From positions 1 through 6,170 of the forward strand of contig JAVZIY010000038.1 in assembly GCA_038998005.1 (NCBI GenBank): a DNA stretch of 6,170 nucleotides. Direction: 5' to 3'. Below, one piece after another: positions 1-5,965 of this stretch. The notes beneath the pieces are model-generated. The model saw only the letters and a program-made list of their open reading frames with translations. It was not told where the DNA came from and ran no database searches. The translations under genes and the position numbers were made by a program. Every line of letters begins with the position of its first letter. Within the stretch, counting starts at the first letter, position 1. The DNA is from CALIKW01 sp038998005. Its GTDB lineage: Archaea; Aenigmatarchaeota; Aenigmatarchaeia; CG10238-14; SCSR01.

Positions 1-1
1 T

Positions 2-172
2 CCTGCTTTCACTGAAATGATGAAGATTCCAAGAAGATCTGCTATCGCGCTCTTGAATAAACTTTTAGAACAAAAACTCATTACTATATATAAGCAGTCG
101 AAGGGTAGCAGGCCAGCTGTTTACGCTTTTTGTGAAGTTATAAATATTGTTGAGGATAGATTGGTATGTTAG
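2..172 (+). CDS. C-terminal end of an unidentified winged-helix protein (possibly Fic family), 5' truncated by the window
   Basis: This frame is open from the window edge to a TAG at 170-172 and gives 56 residues. It contains MKIPRRSAIALLNKLLEQKL followed by a basic stretch and RPAVYAFCEVINI. That is the pattern of a winged helix: a recognition helix after a turn (IPRRSAIALLNKL), then a beta wing. Fic-family AMP-transferases often end in such a domain, of the form 'SRxTAxxYLxxLxxxGxL', a short basic wing, then a final 'Y..YL.IL' strand/helix, and this tail resembles it. Fic genes are also common neighbours of hsd genes. The catalytic HPFxxGNGR motif would lie outside the window, so the assignment is an inference. 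A replication protein or a transcription regulator with the same fold is also possible. The gene ends 111 bases before the next start, with no hairpin-plus-T-run terminator between them. Confidence 0.5.
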   Translation, partial: PAFTEMMKIPRRSAIALLNKLLEQKLITIYKQSKGSRPAVYAFCEVINIVEDRLVC

Positions 173-189
173 ATTTGTGTCTTGTAAAA

Positions 190-213
190 TGTACACAAAA
201 AATTTTGTGTGCA
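190..213. promoter_or_regulatory. Operator-like palindrome 1 (TGTACACAAAA-AA-TTTTGTGTGCA)
   Basis: The 11-base arms 190-200 and 203-213 are complementary except for one T-G pair, with a two-base centre. The arms share the core ACACAA/TTGTGT with the second palindrome downstream. No T-run follows, so it does not look like a terminator. Two copies of the same dyad in the leader of a gene encoding a possible DNA-binding protein suggest an operator. The bound protein is unknown. Confidence 0.5.
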
Positions 214-226
214 GTAAAATCTGAAT

Positions 227-256
227 TATTGCACACAAACAAAATTGTGTGCAATA
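227..256. promoter_or_regulatory. Operator-like palindrome 2 (TATTGCACACAA-N6-TTGTGTGCAATA)
   Basis: This is a perfect 12-base inverted repeat: arms 227-238 and 245-256, spacer 239-244. It carries the same TTGTGTGCA half-site as the right arm of palindrome 1. The two dyad centres are 40 bases apart, close to four helical turns, which would suit cooperative binding on one face of the DNA. It ends 27 bases before the chosen start of the downstream gene and overlaps a possible -10 box. It is most simply read as an operator for that gene, with autoregulation as one hypothesis. Confidence 0.6.
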
Positions 257-260
257 TGAT
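229..260 (+). promoter_or_regulatory. Possible promoter overlapping palindrome 2
   Basis: TTGCAC (229-234) resembles a -35 box and TATGAT (255-260) a -10 box. The spacer is 20 bases, longer than the usual 17. Long spacers occur at promoters whose regulator distorts the DNA, but here the fit may be chance in AT-rich sequence. If real, the palindrome lies in the spacer and both boxes, so a bound repressor would block polymerase directly. Confidence 0.3.
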
Positions 261-272
261 GGATGCAAACGC

Positions 273-277
273 GGAGG
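273..277 (+). promoter_or_regulatory. Shine-Dalgarno GGAGG that decides a TTG start
   Basis: GGAGG lies six bases before TTG at 284. An in-frame ATG at 263 lies upstream of this site, within 6 bases of palindrome 2, and has no purine-rich sequence before it. The TTG is therefore the better start. Confidence 0.7.
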
Positions 278-283
278 ATAGCC

Positions 284-1621
284 TTGAAAAAAGATATAAG
301 TGTGTTTCTGAGCTTGGGTGAAGGTCAAACTGTGGAGTTTAAAGAAATTATGAATGAAGGGGTTTTAAAAACTATCTCTGCATTTGCAAATACTAATGGA
401 GGAACAATCCTAATTGGAATTAGTGACCAAGGGAAGGTATTAGGTTATTCTTTAAAAGATGACGAAGTTGAAAATTTAGTCAATAGAGTTGTTGATTCGC
501 TTGGTTTTCAGCCAGATATAAATATCGTCAGTTATGAAGGAAGAAAAATTGTAAAGATTGATGTTGAAAAATCCTTGATACCAATAAAATACAGAGGAAT
601 TTACTATAAAAGAGTTGGCAGTACCACAAGAGAGATGAACACGGATGAATTATCGCGATTTTTTAAGCGGGATTTAAGATGGGAAAGACTTACAAAAGAA
701 AAATTCAATGAGGATTTGCTTGACAGAGAAACAATCAAAAATTTCGTATCTCTTGGGTTAGAAAAAGGAAGGTTAACTTTAACGCGAAAAGATTTATCCA
801 TTAAGGAATTGCTAATAATGCTTGGATTAGTTGAAAAAGGATATCTTACAAATGCGTGCATTTTGCTTTTTGGCAAAAACCCGCAAGAGTTCTTCCTAAA
901 TGCGAGGGTAAGAGTAATAAGAATGAAAGACAATATAACAATTATTGGGGATAGGTGGATAAGCGGAAATCTTTTTAAACAGTTTTATGAAACTGAGGAA
1001 GCAATTAAGAGCCAAATAAATGTAAGATACGAAATAAAAGGTACTCTTCGAGAAGACATTTGGGATTATCCTCTGCCTGCAATACGGGAAGCAGTTGCAA
1101 ATGCCATTGTGCATCGCGATTATTTAGAGGGAAGGGAAACTCAAATAAAGATATACGACGACAAAATTTGGTTTAATAACCTTGGAGGGTTGTTCGAAGG
1201 AGTAAGTCTTGAGGAACTACTTTCAACACATGCATCAAGGCCAAGAAATCCTCTTATTGCGAATGTATTTTATATTGCAGGAATTATCGAATCTTTAGGC
1301 TCTGGAATAGAAAGAATGAGGAGTGCTTTGAGCATTCAAGGTTTGCCTGATTTAAAAATTGAAGCAGACCAAAATGAGTTCAATCTATGGTTTACGAAGG
1401 ACAAATATACTGAAGAATATTTGAGGTCTTTAGGATTGAACGAGAGGCAGATAAAAGCAGTGCTTTATGTAAAAGAAAAAGGTAAAATAACAAATATGGA
1501 GTATAGAGGACTGTTCAATTTATCCGATGAAGGTGCGAGGCTTGACTTAAAATCATTGGTTGAGAAAAACATTCTAATTATAAAAGGTAAGGGAAGAAGT
1601 TTATACTATGCTCTTAAGTAA
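284..1621 (+). CDS. Schlafen/AlbA_2 domain plus GHKL-type ATPase (RecG-C-like) protein, hsd-associated
   Basis: The product is 445 residues from the TTG start. Residues about 12-125 match the AlbA_2 (Schlafen-like) domain: EGQTVEFKE near the start, then ISAFANTNGGTILIGISDQG and a Y-K-R-x-G-S-T-x-R strand near 108-116. The second half matches the HATPase_c_4 / RecG C-terminal-like fold. It has REAVANAIVHRDY at about 268-280 (N-box with E269, N273 and H277), NNLGGL at about 298-303, and GSGIERM at about 339-345 (glycine loop). Residues from about 384 form a winged helix (NERQIKAVLYVKEKGKIT, then DLKSLVEKNILIIKGKGRS, then YYALK). Such proteins are usually annotated as ATP-binding or helix-turn-helix regulators and often sit in type I restriction loci. 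Their role there is not firmly settled: transcriptional control, nucleic-acid binding or a defence effector are all possible. The paired palindromes upstream favour a regulatory link. An alternative start is ATG at 263, adding seven residues. Confidence 0.85.
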   Translation: MKKDISVFLSLGEGQTVEFKEIMNEGVLKTISAFANTNGGTILIGISDQGKVLGYSLKDDEVENLVNRVVDSLGFQPDINIVSYEGRKIVKIDVEKSLIPIKYRGIYYKRVGSTTREMNTDELSRFFKRDLRWERLTKEKFNEDLLDRETIKNFVSLGLEKGRLTLTRKDLSIKELLIMLGLVEKGYLTNACILLFGKNPQEFFLNARVRVIRMKDNITIIGDRWISGNLFKQFYETEEAIKSQINVRYEIKGTLREDIWDYPLPAIREAVANAIVHRDYLEGRETQIKIYDDKIWFNNLGGLFEGVSLEELLSTHASRPRNPLIANVFYIAGIIESLGSGIERMRSALSIQGLPDLKIEADQNEFNLWFTKDKYTEEYLRSLGLNERQIKAVLYVKEKGKITNMEYRGLFNLSDEGARLDLKSLVEKNILIIKGKGRSLYYALK

Positions 1622-1622
1622 A

Positions 1623-1671
1623 TTGGCAATAATTTGGCGATTACTTGGCGATTTTGGCGATTACTTGGCAA
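1623..1671. repeat. Five TTGGCRA heptamers in near-helical phase
   Basis: TTGGCAA or TTGGCGA begins at 1623, 1634, 1645, 1654 and 1665, giving steps of 11, 11, 9 and 11 bases, all on the same strand. The middle part is also an exact 17-base direct repeat (1633-1649 and 1653-1669) with a 20-base period. The array starts two bases after the upstream stop codon and ends about 97 bases before hsdS. Direct heptamers one turn apart suggest binding sites for a multimeric protein, but recent slippage duplication could also produce them. The rest of the spacer (1672-1767) is AT-rich. Apart from the hsdS Shine-Dalgarno I see nothing certain in it. Confidence 0.75.
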
Positions 1672-1767
1672 AAAGGAGTAATTTTATAAGCAATAAGTAA
1701 ATGTTAAAATACTGACTTAAAACTTAATGTTTTCTTTGAAGTTTTAAAATGAAGATTTGGAGGCAAA

Positions 1768-2316
1768 ATGGGCGAAAAAAGTAAAATTGGAGAAGCCGAA
1801 AACCTTCCAGAAGGCTGGAAAAGGGTAAGATTGGGGGAGGTGATAGAGGAATCAAAAGAAAGAAAAAATAATAAGTACGTGAACATAGTTTTAACAATTT
1901 CCAACTTGTTTGGGTTTGTTGACCAAACCGAATTTTTTGGAAGAAACCTTAGTAGTAACGATACACGGAAATATAAAATAGTTAACCAAGACTATTTTGC
2001 TTATAATCCTGCTAGGATTAATGTTGGTTCCATAGCGTTAAATGAGAATTATGAAGTAGCTATAGTGAGTCCGATGTATGTCGTATTTAAAACTAAAAGT
2101 TCATTATCCGCTAAATTTTTAAGATCTCATGTCCAGAGAGAATCATTCAAGTACCAAGTAATAAATAATACAGCAGGAACAGTCCGAGAAAGCTTGAATT
2201 TTGCCGCTCTAGCACAATTCGACTTTTTGCTTCCTCCTCTTCCTGAGCAACAGAAAATTGCGGAAATTCTTGAGACGGTTGACAATGCAATTGAAAAAAA
2301 CCGATGCAATTATTGA
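1768..2316 (+). CDS. hsdS: HsdS N-terminal fragment: target-recognition domain 1
   Basis: The fragment is 182 residues. It opens with LPEGWKRVRLGEV (about residues 13-25), the standard entry into an HsdS recognition domain. It continues through a variable DNA-binding region containing YFAYNPARINVGSIALN, a typical beta-strand signature, to DFLLPPLPEQQKIAEIL (residues 152-168), the start of the central conserved helix. The last five residues (NRCNY) come from the wrong frame after the A-tract and are followed by TGA. Made alone, it would have one recognition domain but lack almost all of the long helix that docks the second half and HsdM, so it is unlikely to be active by itself. Confidence 0.75.
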   Translation: MGEKSKIGEAENLPEGWKRVRLGEVIEESKERKNNKYVNIVLTISNLFGFVDQTEFFGRNLSSNDTRKYKIVNQDYFAYNPARINVGSIALNENYEVAIVSPMYVVFKTKSSLSAKFLRSHVQRESFKYQVINNTAGTVRESLNFAALAQFDFLLPPLPEQQKIAEILETVDNAIEKNRCNY

Positions 2317-3208
2317 AAAATATAAGAGAATAAAACAGGGCTTGATGGAGGATTTGCTTACGGGAAAGTTTAGGTTAGTTCCTTTGGGAGAAATACAAAA
2401 GGAGGAGGACCCTAATCGCTCCGCTCCTCGGGGTGACAATAATACATATCAAATTAATGCTAATCGTTCTGATCCAAAAATCGATAATACTTCCAGTCAT
2501 TCCGAACAAAGTAAGGTATCCCAGCCTTTGAACTCCTTGGAGCATAACCAATTTGTGGTGAACGGAGAAGTTTTCGTCGGTGTCCCAAATAAAAAATGGA
2601 AAGACTCCCCCATCGGTAAAATTCCTGAAGACTGGGAGATAAAAAGATTAGGAGAGGTTAGTTACATAACAATGGGTCAGTCACCAAATTCTTCTTTGGT
2701 TAACCATGATGAAAAAGGCATCCCTTTCTTACAAGGAAATGCAGAATTTACTTTTAAATACCCAAACCCTTCAAACTGGATAGTAAAACCTCTAAGAATA
2801 GCAAAAGAATCAAGTATTCTTGTAAGCGTTAGAGCGCCAGTAGGTGCTTTTAACATAGCAAATAGGACTTTTTGTATAGGAAGAGGTCTTAGTTCCGTTA
2901 TGGCTAATTATCATTCAGTTAATCCTTTATTTCTATGGTTTGAGTTGAATTTTTCGGTTAAAAGAATAGTGAACCTTAGCCAAGGGAGCACTTTTGAAGC
3001 TATTAGATTGAAAGACTTAAAAGAGCTTCTTCTTCCGCTCCCTCCCATCCCTGAGCAACAGCGTATTGCCTCTGTCCTTTCTCAAGTTGACGAGGTTATT
3101 GAAAAGGAGCAAGCCTACAAAGAAAAACTCGAGCGAATGAAAAAAGGCATGATGGAAGACCTTTTAACAGGAAAGGTAAGAGTAAATAGTTTAATAAAGG
3201 AGGGCTAA
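2258..3208 (+). CDS. hsdS: HsdS C-terminal part: conserved helix 1, linker, recognition domain 2, conserved helix 2
   Basis: This frame is open from 2258, but the first 13 residues or so are the wrong-frame reading of the fragment before it. True HsdS sequence begins at KTDAIIEKYKRIKQGLMED (from about 2297) and runs to MEDLLTGK. A hydrophilic linker of roughly 80 residues follows. Recognition domain 2 opens with IPEDWEIKRLGEV and includes SSILVSVRAPVGAFNIAN. It ends with LPPIPEQQRIASVL and MMEDLLTGKVRV, the second conserved helix. No good Shine-Dalgarno precedes ATG 2258, so independent translation is doubtful and reinitiation would be needed. If made, it would carry two helices around one recognition domain, an arrangement that could in principle pair as a half-subunit. 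Confidence 0.7.
   Translation: MRKFLRRLTMQLKKTDAIIEKYKRIKQGLMEDLLTGKFRLVPLGEIQKEEDPNRSAPRGDNNTYQINANRSDPKIDNTSSHSEQSKVSQPLNSLEHNQFVVNGEVFVGVPNKKWKDSPIGKIPEDWEIKRLGEVSYITMGQSPNSSLVNHDEKGIPFLQGNAEFTFKYPNPSNWIVKPLRIAKESSILVSVRAPVGAFNIANRTFCIGRGLSSVMANYHSVNPLFLWFELNFSVKRIVNLSQGSTFEAIRLKDLKELLLPLPPIPEQQRIASVLSQVDEVIEKEQAYKEKLERMKKGMMEDLLTGKVRVNSLIKEG
2294..2300 (+). other. hsdS: A7 tract carrying the hsdS frameshift
   Basis: Upstream the frame reads GAA AAA AAC; the downstream HsdS frame needs GAA AAA ACC, with six A's. Internal proof comes from the two conserved repeats: the PEQQ codons to the MEDLLTGK methionine codon span 102 bases in repeat 2 (3050 to 3152) but 103 in repeat 1 (2242 to 2345). 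One extra base therefore lies in this segment. The homopolymer is the obvious site. Confidence 0.85.
2409..2522. repeat. Probable dispersed-repeat fragment embedded in hsdS coding sequence
   Basis: The left end (2409-2440) reads CGCTCCGCTCCTCGGGGTGA with ACCC/GGGT arms at 2409-2412 and 2431-2434. The right end contains GTCATTCCGAACAAAGTAAG (2496-2515). Both resemble the common bacterial intergenic repeat ends of the type 'CGCTTCGCTCAGGGTGACA' and 'TGTCATTCCGAGCGAAGCGA'. The two ends face each other as imperfect inverted repeats. In the protein this stretch is a polar, Ser/Asn/Asp-rich linker between conserved helix 1 and recognition domain 2 (about residues 214-252 of the corrected HsdS), unlike ordinary HsdS sequence. 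I infer an inserted and domesticated repeat. Copies elsewhere in the genome would be needed to prove it. Confidence 0.45.
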
Positions 3209-5028
3209 TGAACGAAATTAGTGCGACTAAAAAAAGTATTCGGCAATTACTCCAAAACACCCATTTTGCGGTTGATTACTATCAGAGAGAATACAAGTGG
3301 CAGTCAAAACAGGTAAACGAGCTAATAAATGACTTGATGGAAAAATTCTCCAGTTTTTATCGAGAGGAGGATCTGCAATCGGCAATAGAAAGATATGGTT
3401 CTTATTTTCTTGGAACTATAATAATTTGTGGAAAAGAAGGGCGAAAGTATATAATTGACGGTCAGCAGAGGTTAACAACTATAACTTTACTTTTGATTTT
3501 CTTGTATAACGCAATTAAAAATGAAGATCAGAGGTTAAAACTTCGTAGTCTGGTATTTTCTGACGTTTACGGGCGTAAAACGTTCAATATTGATGTTGAT
3601 GAAAGAAAGTATTGCATGGAGCATCTCCTAAGAGACGAAATTGTTAATGGCGATTCCTCGGAATCAGTAAACAACATAATTGGAAGATATTTGGATATTA
3701 AACAATCTCCAAATTTAAGTGAATTAGACGAGAGAAAGCTTTTGTTTTTTAGCGATTGGCTTATAGAAAATGTCTTTTTTGTTGAGATAGAAACCAAAAC
3801 CGACGAGGATGCTTATGCTATTTTCGAGTCCATGAACGATAGAGGGCTTTCTTTAACTCCTCTTGATATGTTAAAAGGATACTTACTTTCAAGGATTACG
3901 GAGCAAGAAAAAAGAAATGACGCAAGCAAATCTTGGAAAGAATATACTGAAAAGGTTAAGAAATTTGGCAAGGACGAGGATTCTGAAGCCTTCAAGGCAT
4001 GGCTCAGGAGTCAGTACGCTGAAACTACAAGAGAAAGGAAAATAGGAGCAGTCCGGGTAGTACCGAAAGATTTCGAAAAAATAGGAACCGAGTTTCACAG
4101 ATGGGTAAAAGAAAACGAAGAAAAGATTAACTTGAAAGGAAGTGATGACTTCTACAATTTTATAAAAAAGCAAATGGGTTTTTATTTTACGCAGTATGCG
4201 AGAATAAAGAATGCATCACAAAAATTAATCGATGGTTTGGAGGCAATTTATTACAATGCTTGTTTGAATTTTACTCTTCAAAATACATTGCTATTAGCTC
4301 CAATTACACCAGATGATAGCGAAGAAATTATTCGCAAAAAGTTAAAGCTTGTATCAACATATTTGGACATTTTAATTGCAAGGAGAATTTGGAACTTCAA
4401 AAGCATTTCTTATGATGTTATGAGGTATGCAATTTTCAATGTTGTCAAAAGTATAAGAAGAAAGTCCATTGACGAAATAAGAAGTATATTAATTGACGAG
4501 ATTAACAAAGAAAACTTGACTTTTGACAGTATTTTTTATCTTCACAACATGAATAAATTCTATGTTAAATATATCCTTGCTCGGATGACCACATATATCG
4601 AAAAAGAATCTGGTATGGGTGATAACTTCGATAAGTATATTGCAAAAGGTAAAGTAGGATACGAGATAGAACACATATTAGCAAATCATTATGAAAGGTT
4701 TCAAAAGGAATTTGCTTCTTCCTACGAGTTTGAACAGTATCGTAATAGATTGGGTGATTTACTTCTCCTTCCAAAAAGTTTCAATGCAAGTTATGGAGAC
4801 ATGAAGTTTGAAGATAAGGTAAGGCACTATTTCGGTCAAAACTTGCTTGCAAAATCTCTCCACAAGAACTGCTACGAGCACAACCCTCGCTTTTTGGCAT
4901 TTATTCAAAGGTATAATTTACCCTTTAAACCTTACGAACACTTCGGGAAGAAGGAAATTGAAGAAAGGCAGGAGCTTTATAGCAAAATAGCCGAATTAGT
5001 TTGGTCGGTAGATAGGCTTAAGTCATAA
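3208..5028 (+). CDS. DUF262-DUF1524 protein, GmrSD-like (type IV restriction) candidate nuclease
   Basis: The product is 606 residues. The N-terminal DUF262 part shows YQREYKW at 25-31, YIIDGQQRLTT at 81-91 (the IDGQQR nucleotide-binding signature, D84 to R88) and FESMNDRGLSLTPLDMLKGY from 206, the third family motif. The C-terminal DUF1524 part shows EIEHI at 486-490 with the HNH histidine H489, NRLGDLLLLP at 513-522, and FN at 525-526 followed by FEDK at 534-537. In the known GmrS/GmrD enzyme, DUF262 binds and hydrolyses NTP and DUF1524 is an HNH endonuclease, together cutting DNA with modified (glucosylated hydroxymethyl) cytosine. Here both are fused, as in many single-chain homologues. 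DUF262 proteins also occur as 'restriction-linked' orfs inside hsd loci. ATG 3208 overlaps the hsdS stop by one base, with GGAGG at 3199-3203, so it is translationally coupled to the end of hsdS. The substrate cannot be told from sequence. Confidence 0.88.
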   Translation: MNEISATKKSIRQLLQNTHFAVDYYQREYKWQSKQVNELINDLMEKFSSFYREEDLQSAIERYGSYFLGTIIICGKEGRKYIIDGQQRLTTITLLLIFLYNAIKNEDQRLKLRSLVFSDVYGRKTFNIDVDERKYCMEHLLRDEIVNGDSSESVNNIIGRYLDIKQSPNLSELDERKLLFFSDWLIENVFFVEIETKTDEDAYAIFESMNDRGLSLTPLDMLKGYLLSRITEQEKRNDASKSWKEYTEKVKKFGKDEDSEAFKAWLRSQYAETTRERKIGAVRVVPKDFEKIGTEFHRWVKENEEKINLKGSDDFYNFIKKQMGFYFTQYARIKNASQKLIDGLEAIYYNACLNFTLQNTLLLAPITPDDSEEIIRKKLKLVSTYLDILIARRIWNFKSISYDVMRYAIFNVVKSIRRKSIDEIRSILIDEINKENLTFDSIFYLHNMNKFYVKYILARMTTYIEKESGMGDNFDKYIAKGKVGYEIEHILANHYERFQKEFASSYEFEQYRNRLGDLLLLPKSFNASYGDMKFEDKVRHYFGQNLLAKSLHKNCYEHNPRFLAFIQRYNLPFKPYEHFGKKEIEERQELYSKIAELVWSVDRLKS

Positions 5029-5045
5029 TCCAAAGGAGGATTAAA

Positions 5046-5954
5046 GTGACACCAAAACTTAAAGAAATTTTTTATCCAATGCTTGATTTTTTAAAGGACG
5101 GAAAAATTCACACAAAGACTGAAGTTAGAGAATATCTCGGAAAGTATTTTAAATTAACCGACGAGGAAAAGAAAATATTATTACCAAGCGGCGGGCATAC
5201 AGTTTTTCGGAGCAGGGTTAGCTGGGCAAGGACTTTTCTATTAAAAGCAGGTTTAGTAAGTTCCCCTGAAATGGGAAAGCTTCAAATAACCGAAAGAGGG
5301 TTAAAGGCTTTAGAAGAAAATGAGTCTAAAATAGAAATTAGTTACTTAAGACAATTCCCTGAATTTGAAGAGTTCTATACAGGCAAAGATGACGGTGGTA
5401 AATACACTCCTCCTGTTATAGCTACAGAAAAATCTCCAGAAGAAATCATTGGTGACAAAATCGAAGAAATTAACGAAACTATCAAAAACGACCTATATAA
5501 CAAAATTATGAATTCTTCACCAAGCTTTTTTGAGCGATTGGTGTTGGATTTGGTTGTAAAGATGGGATACGGCGGTTCTTTTGAAGAAGCAAGTAAAGTT
5601 ATCGGTGGAACAGGTGATGAGGGCGTTGATGGCGTTATAAAAGAAGATATTTTAGGGCTTGATAATATCTACCTTCAGGCAAAAAGGTGGAATAAGGGAA
5701 CTGTTGGAAGCAAAGAAATACAGGCTTTCGTTGGTGCATTACAGGGAAAAGGAGCAAAGAAAGGCATATTTATAACAACTTCAAAGTTTACAAGAGATGC
5801 TCTTGATTATGTTGCAAAGATTCATGATGTTAAAGTGATACTTATCGATAAAGATCAGTTGCTTGACTACATGTTGAGGTATAATGTAGGTGTTGAAACA
5901 AAATACACAATTGAAATTAAGAAAATAGATGATGATTATTTTGAAGAAGACTAA
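5046..5954 (+). CDS. mrr: Mrr-family restriction endonuclease (Mrr_N winged helix + Mrr_cat)
   Basis: The product is 302 residues, close to the about 304 of E. coli Mrr. It begins at GTG 5046 with AAGGAGG (5033-5039) six bases upstream. Residues 1 to about 95 are the Mrr N-terminal winged helix: ILLPSGGHTVFRSRVSWART, then LLKAGLVSSPEMGKLQITERG. A linker of about 60 residues is followed by the PD-(D/E)xK catalytic domain: FFERLVLDLVVKMGY with E163, GTGDEGVDGVI with D195, and YLQAKRW with Q211 and K213, then EIQAFVGALQGKGAKKGIFI and FTRDALDYV. All expected active-site residues (E, D, QxK) are present, so it should be catalytically competent. Mrr enzymes cut DNA carrying certain methylated bases and, in E. 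coli, can respond to foreign methyltransferases and high pressure. It sits 17 bases after the DUF262 gene and 11 before the putative hsdR, so it is almost certainly in the same transcript. Confidence 0.92.
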   Translation: MTPKLKEIFYPMLDFLKDGKIHTKTEVREYLGKYFKLTDEEKKILLPSGGHTVFRSRVSWARTFLLKAGLVSSPEMGKLQITERGLKALEENESKIEISYLRQFPEFEEFYTGKDDGGKYTPPVIATEKSPEEIIGDKIEEINETIKNDLYNKIMNSSPSFFERLVLDLVVKMGYGGSFEEASKVIGGTGDEGVDGVIKEDILGLDNIYLQAKRWNKGTVGSKEIQAFVGALQGKGAKKGIFITTSKFTRDALDYVAKIHDVKVILIDKDQLLDYMLRYNVGVETKYTIEIKKIDDDYFEED

Positions 5955-5965
5955 AAGGAAGCTTT

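Larger units (their letters stand above)
1768..3208 (+). pseudogene. hsdS: Type I restriction-modification specificity subunit HsdS, interrupted by a one-base frameshift
   Basis: HsdS recognises the bipartite DNA target and holds the methyltransferase (HsdM2) and HsdR together. This gene has the usual two-fold layout: target-recognition domain 1, conserved helix 1, target-recognition domain 2, conserved helix 2. Reading is broken after codon 177 in the A7 tract at 2294-2300. With six A's instead of seven the gene is exactly 480 codons including stop, giving 479 residues, a normal HsdS length. The start ATG has GGAGG at 1759-1763, four bases upstream. The TAA overlaps the next ATG by one base (TAATG). 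The break may be a true inactivating mutation, a phase-variable switch or a sequencing error in the homopolymer. Everything else is intact, so the damage is recent or reversible. Confidence 0.85.

Noticed and set aside
263..283. ATG 263 as the start of the AlbA_2/ATPase gene
   Set aside because: It has no Shine-Dalgarno and lies within 6 bases of the operator-like palindrome. GGAGG at 273-277 is well placed for TTG 284 instead.
604..1114. Reverse-strand open frames over the AlbA_2/ATPase gene
   Set aside because: They are antisense shadows of a well-supported gene, with no ribosome site and no recognisable domain.
1623..1671. CRISPR array
   Set aside because: The units are only seven bases with spacing of 9-11 bases; there are no spacers or 23-50 base repeats.
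1672..1705. AAAGGAG at 1672-1677 as the ribosome site of a small gene
   Set aside because: No start codon at suitable spacing opens a frame of useful length. The ATG at 1701 stops after four codons.
1717..1747. Inverted repeat TTAAAACTT / AAGTTTTAA with a 13-base loop before hsdS
   Set aside because: The arms are perfect but very AT-rich, and there is no T-run or GC core, so chance is likely. It is too weak to call a terminator or operator.
3567..4774. Reverse-strand open frames across the DUF262-DUF1524 gene
   Set aside because: They are short, Phe/Ser-rich antisense translations typical of shadows of an AT-rich coding strand.
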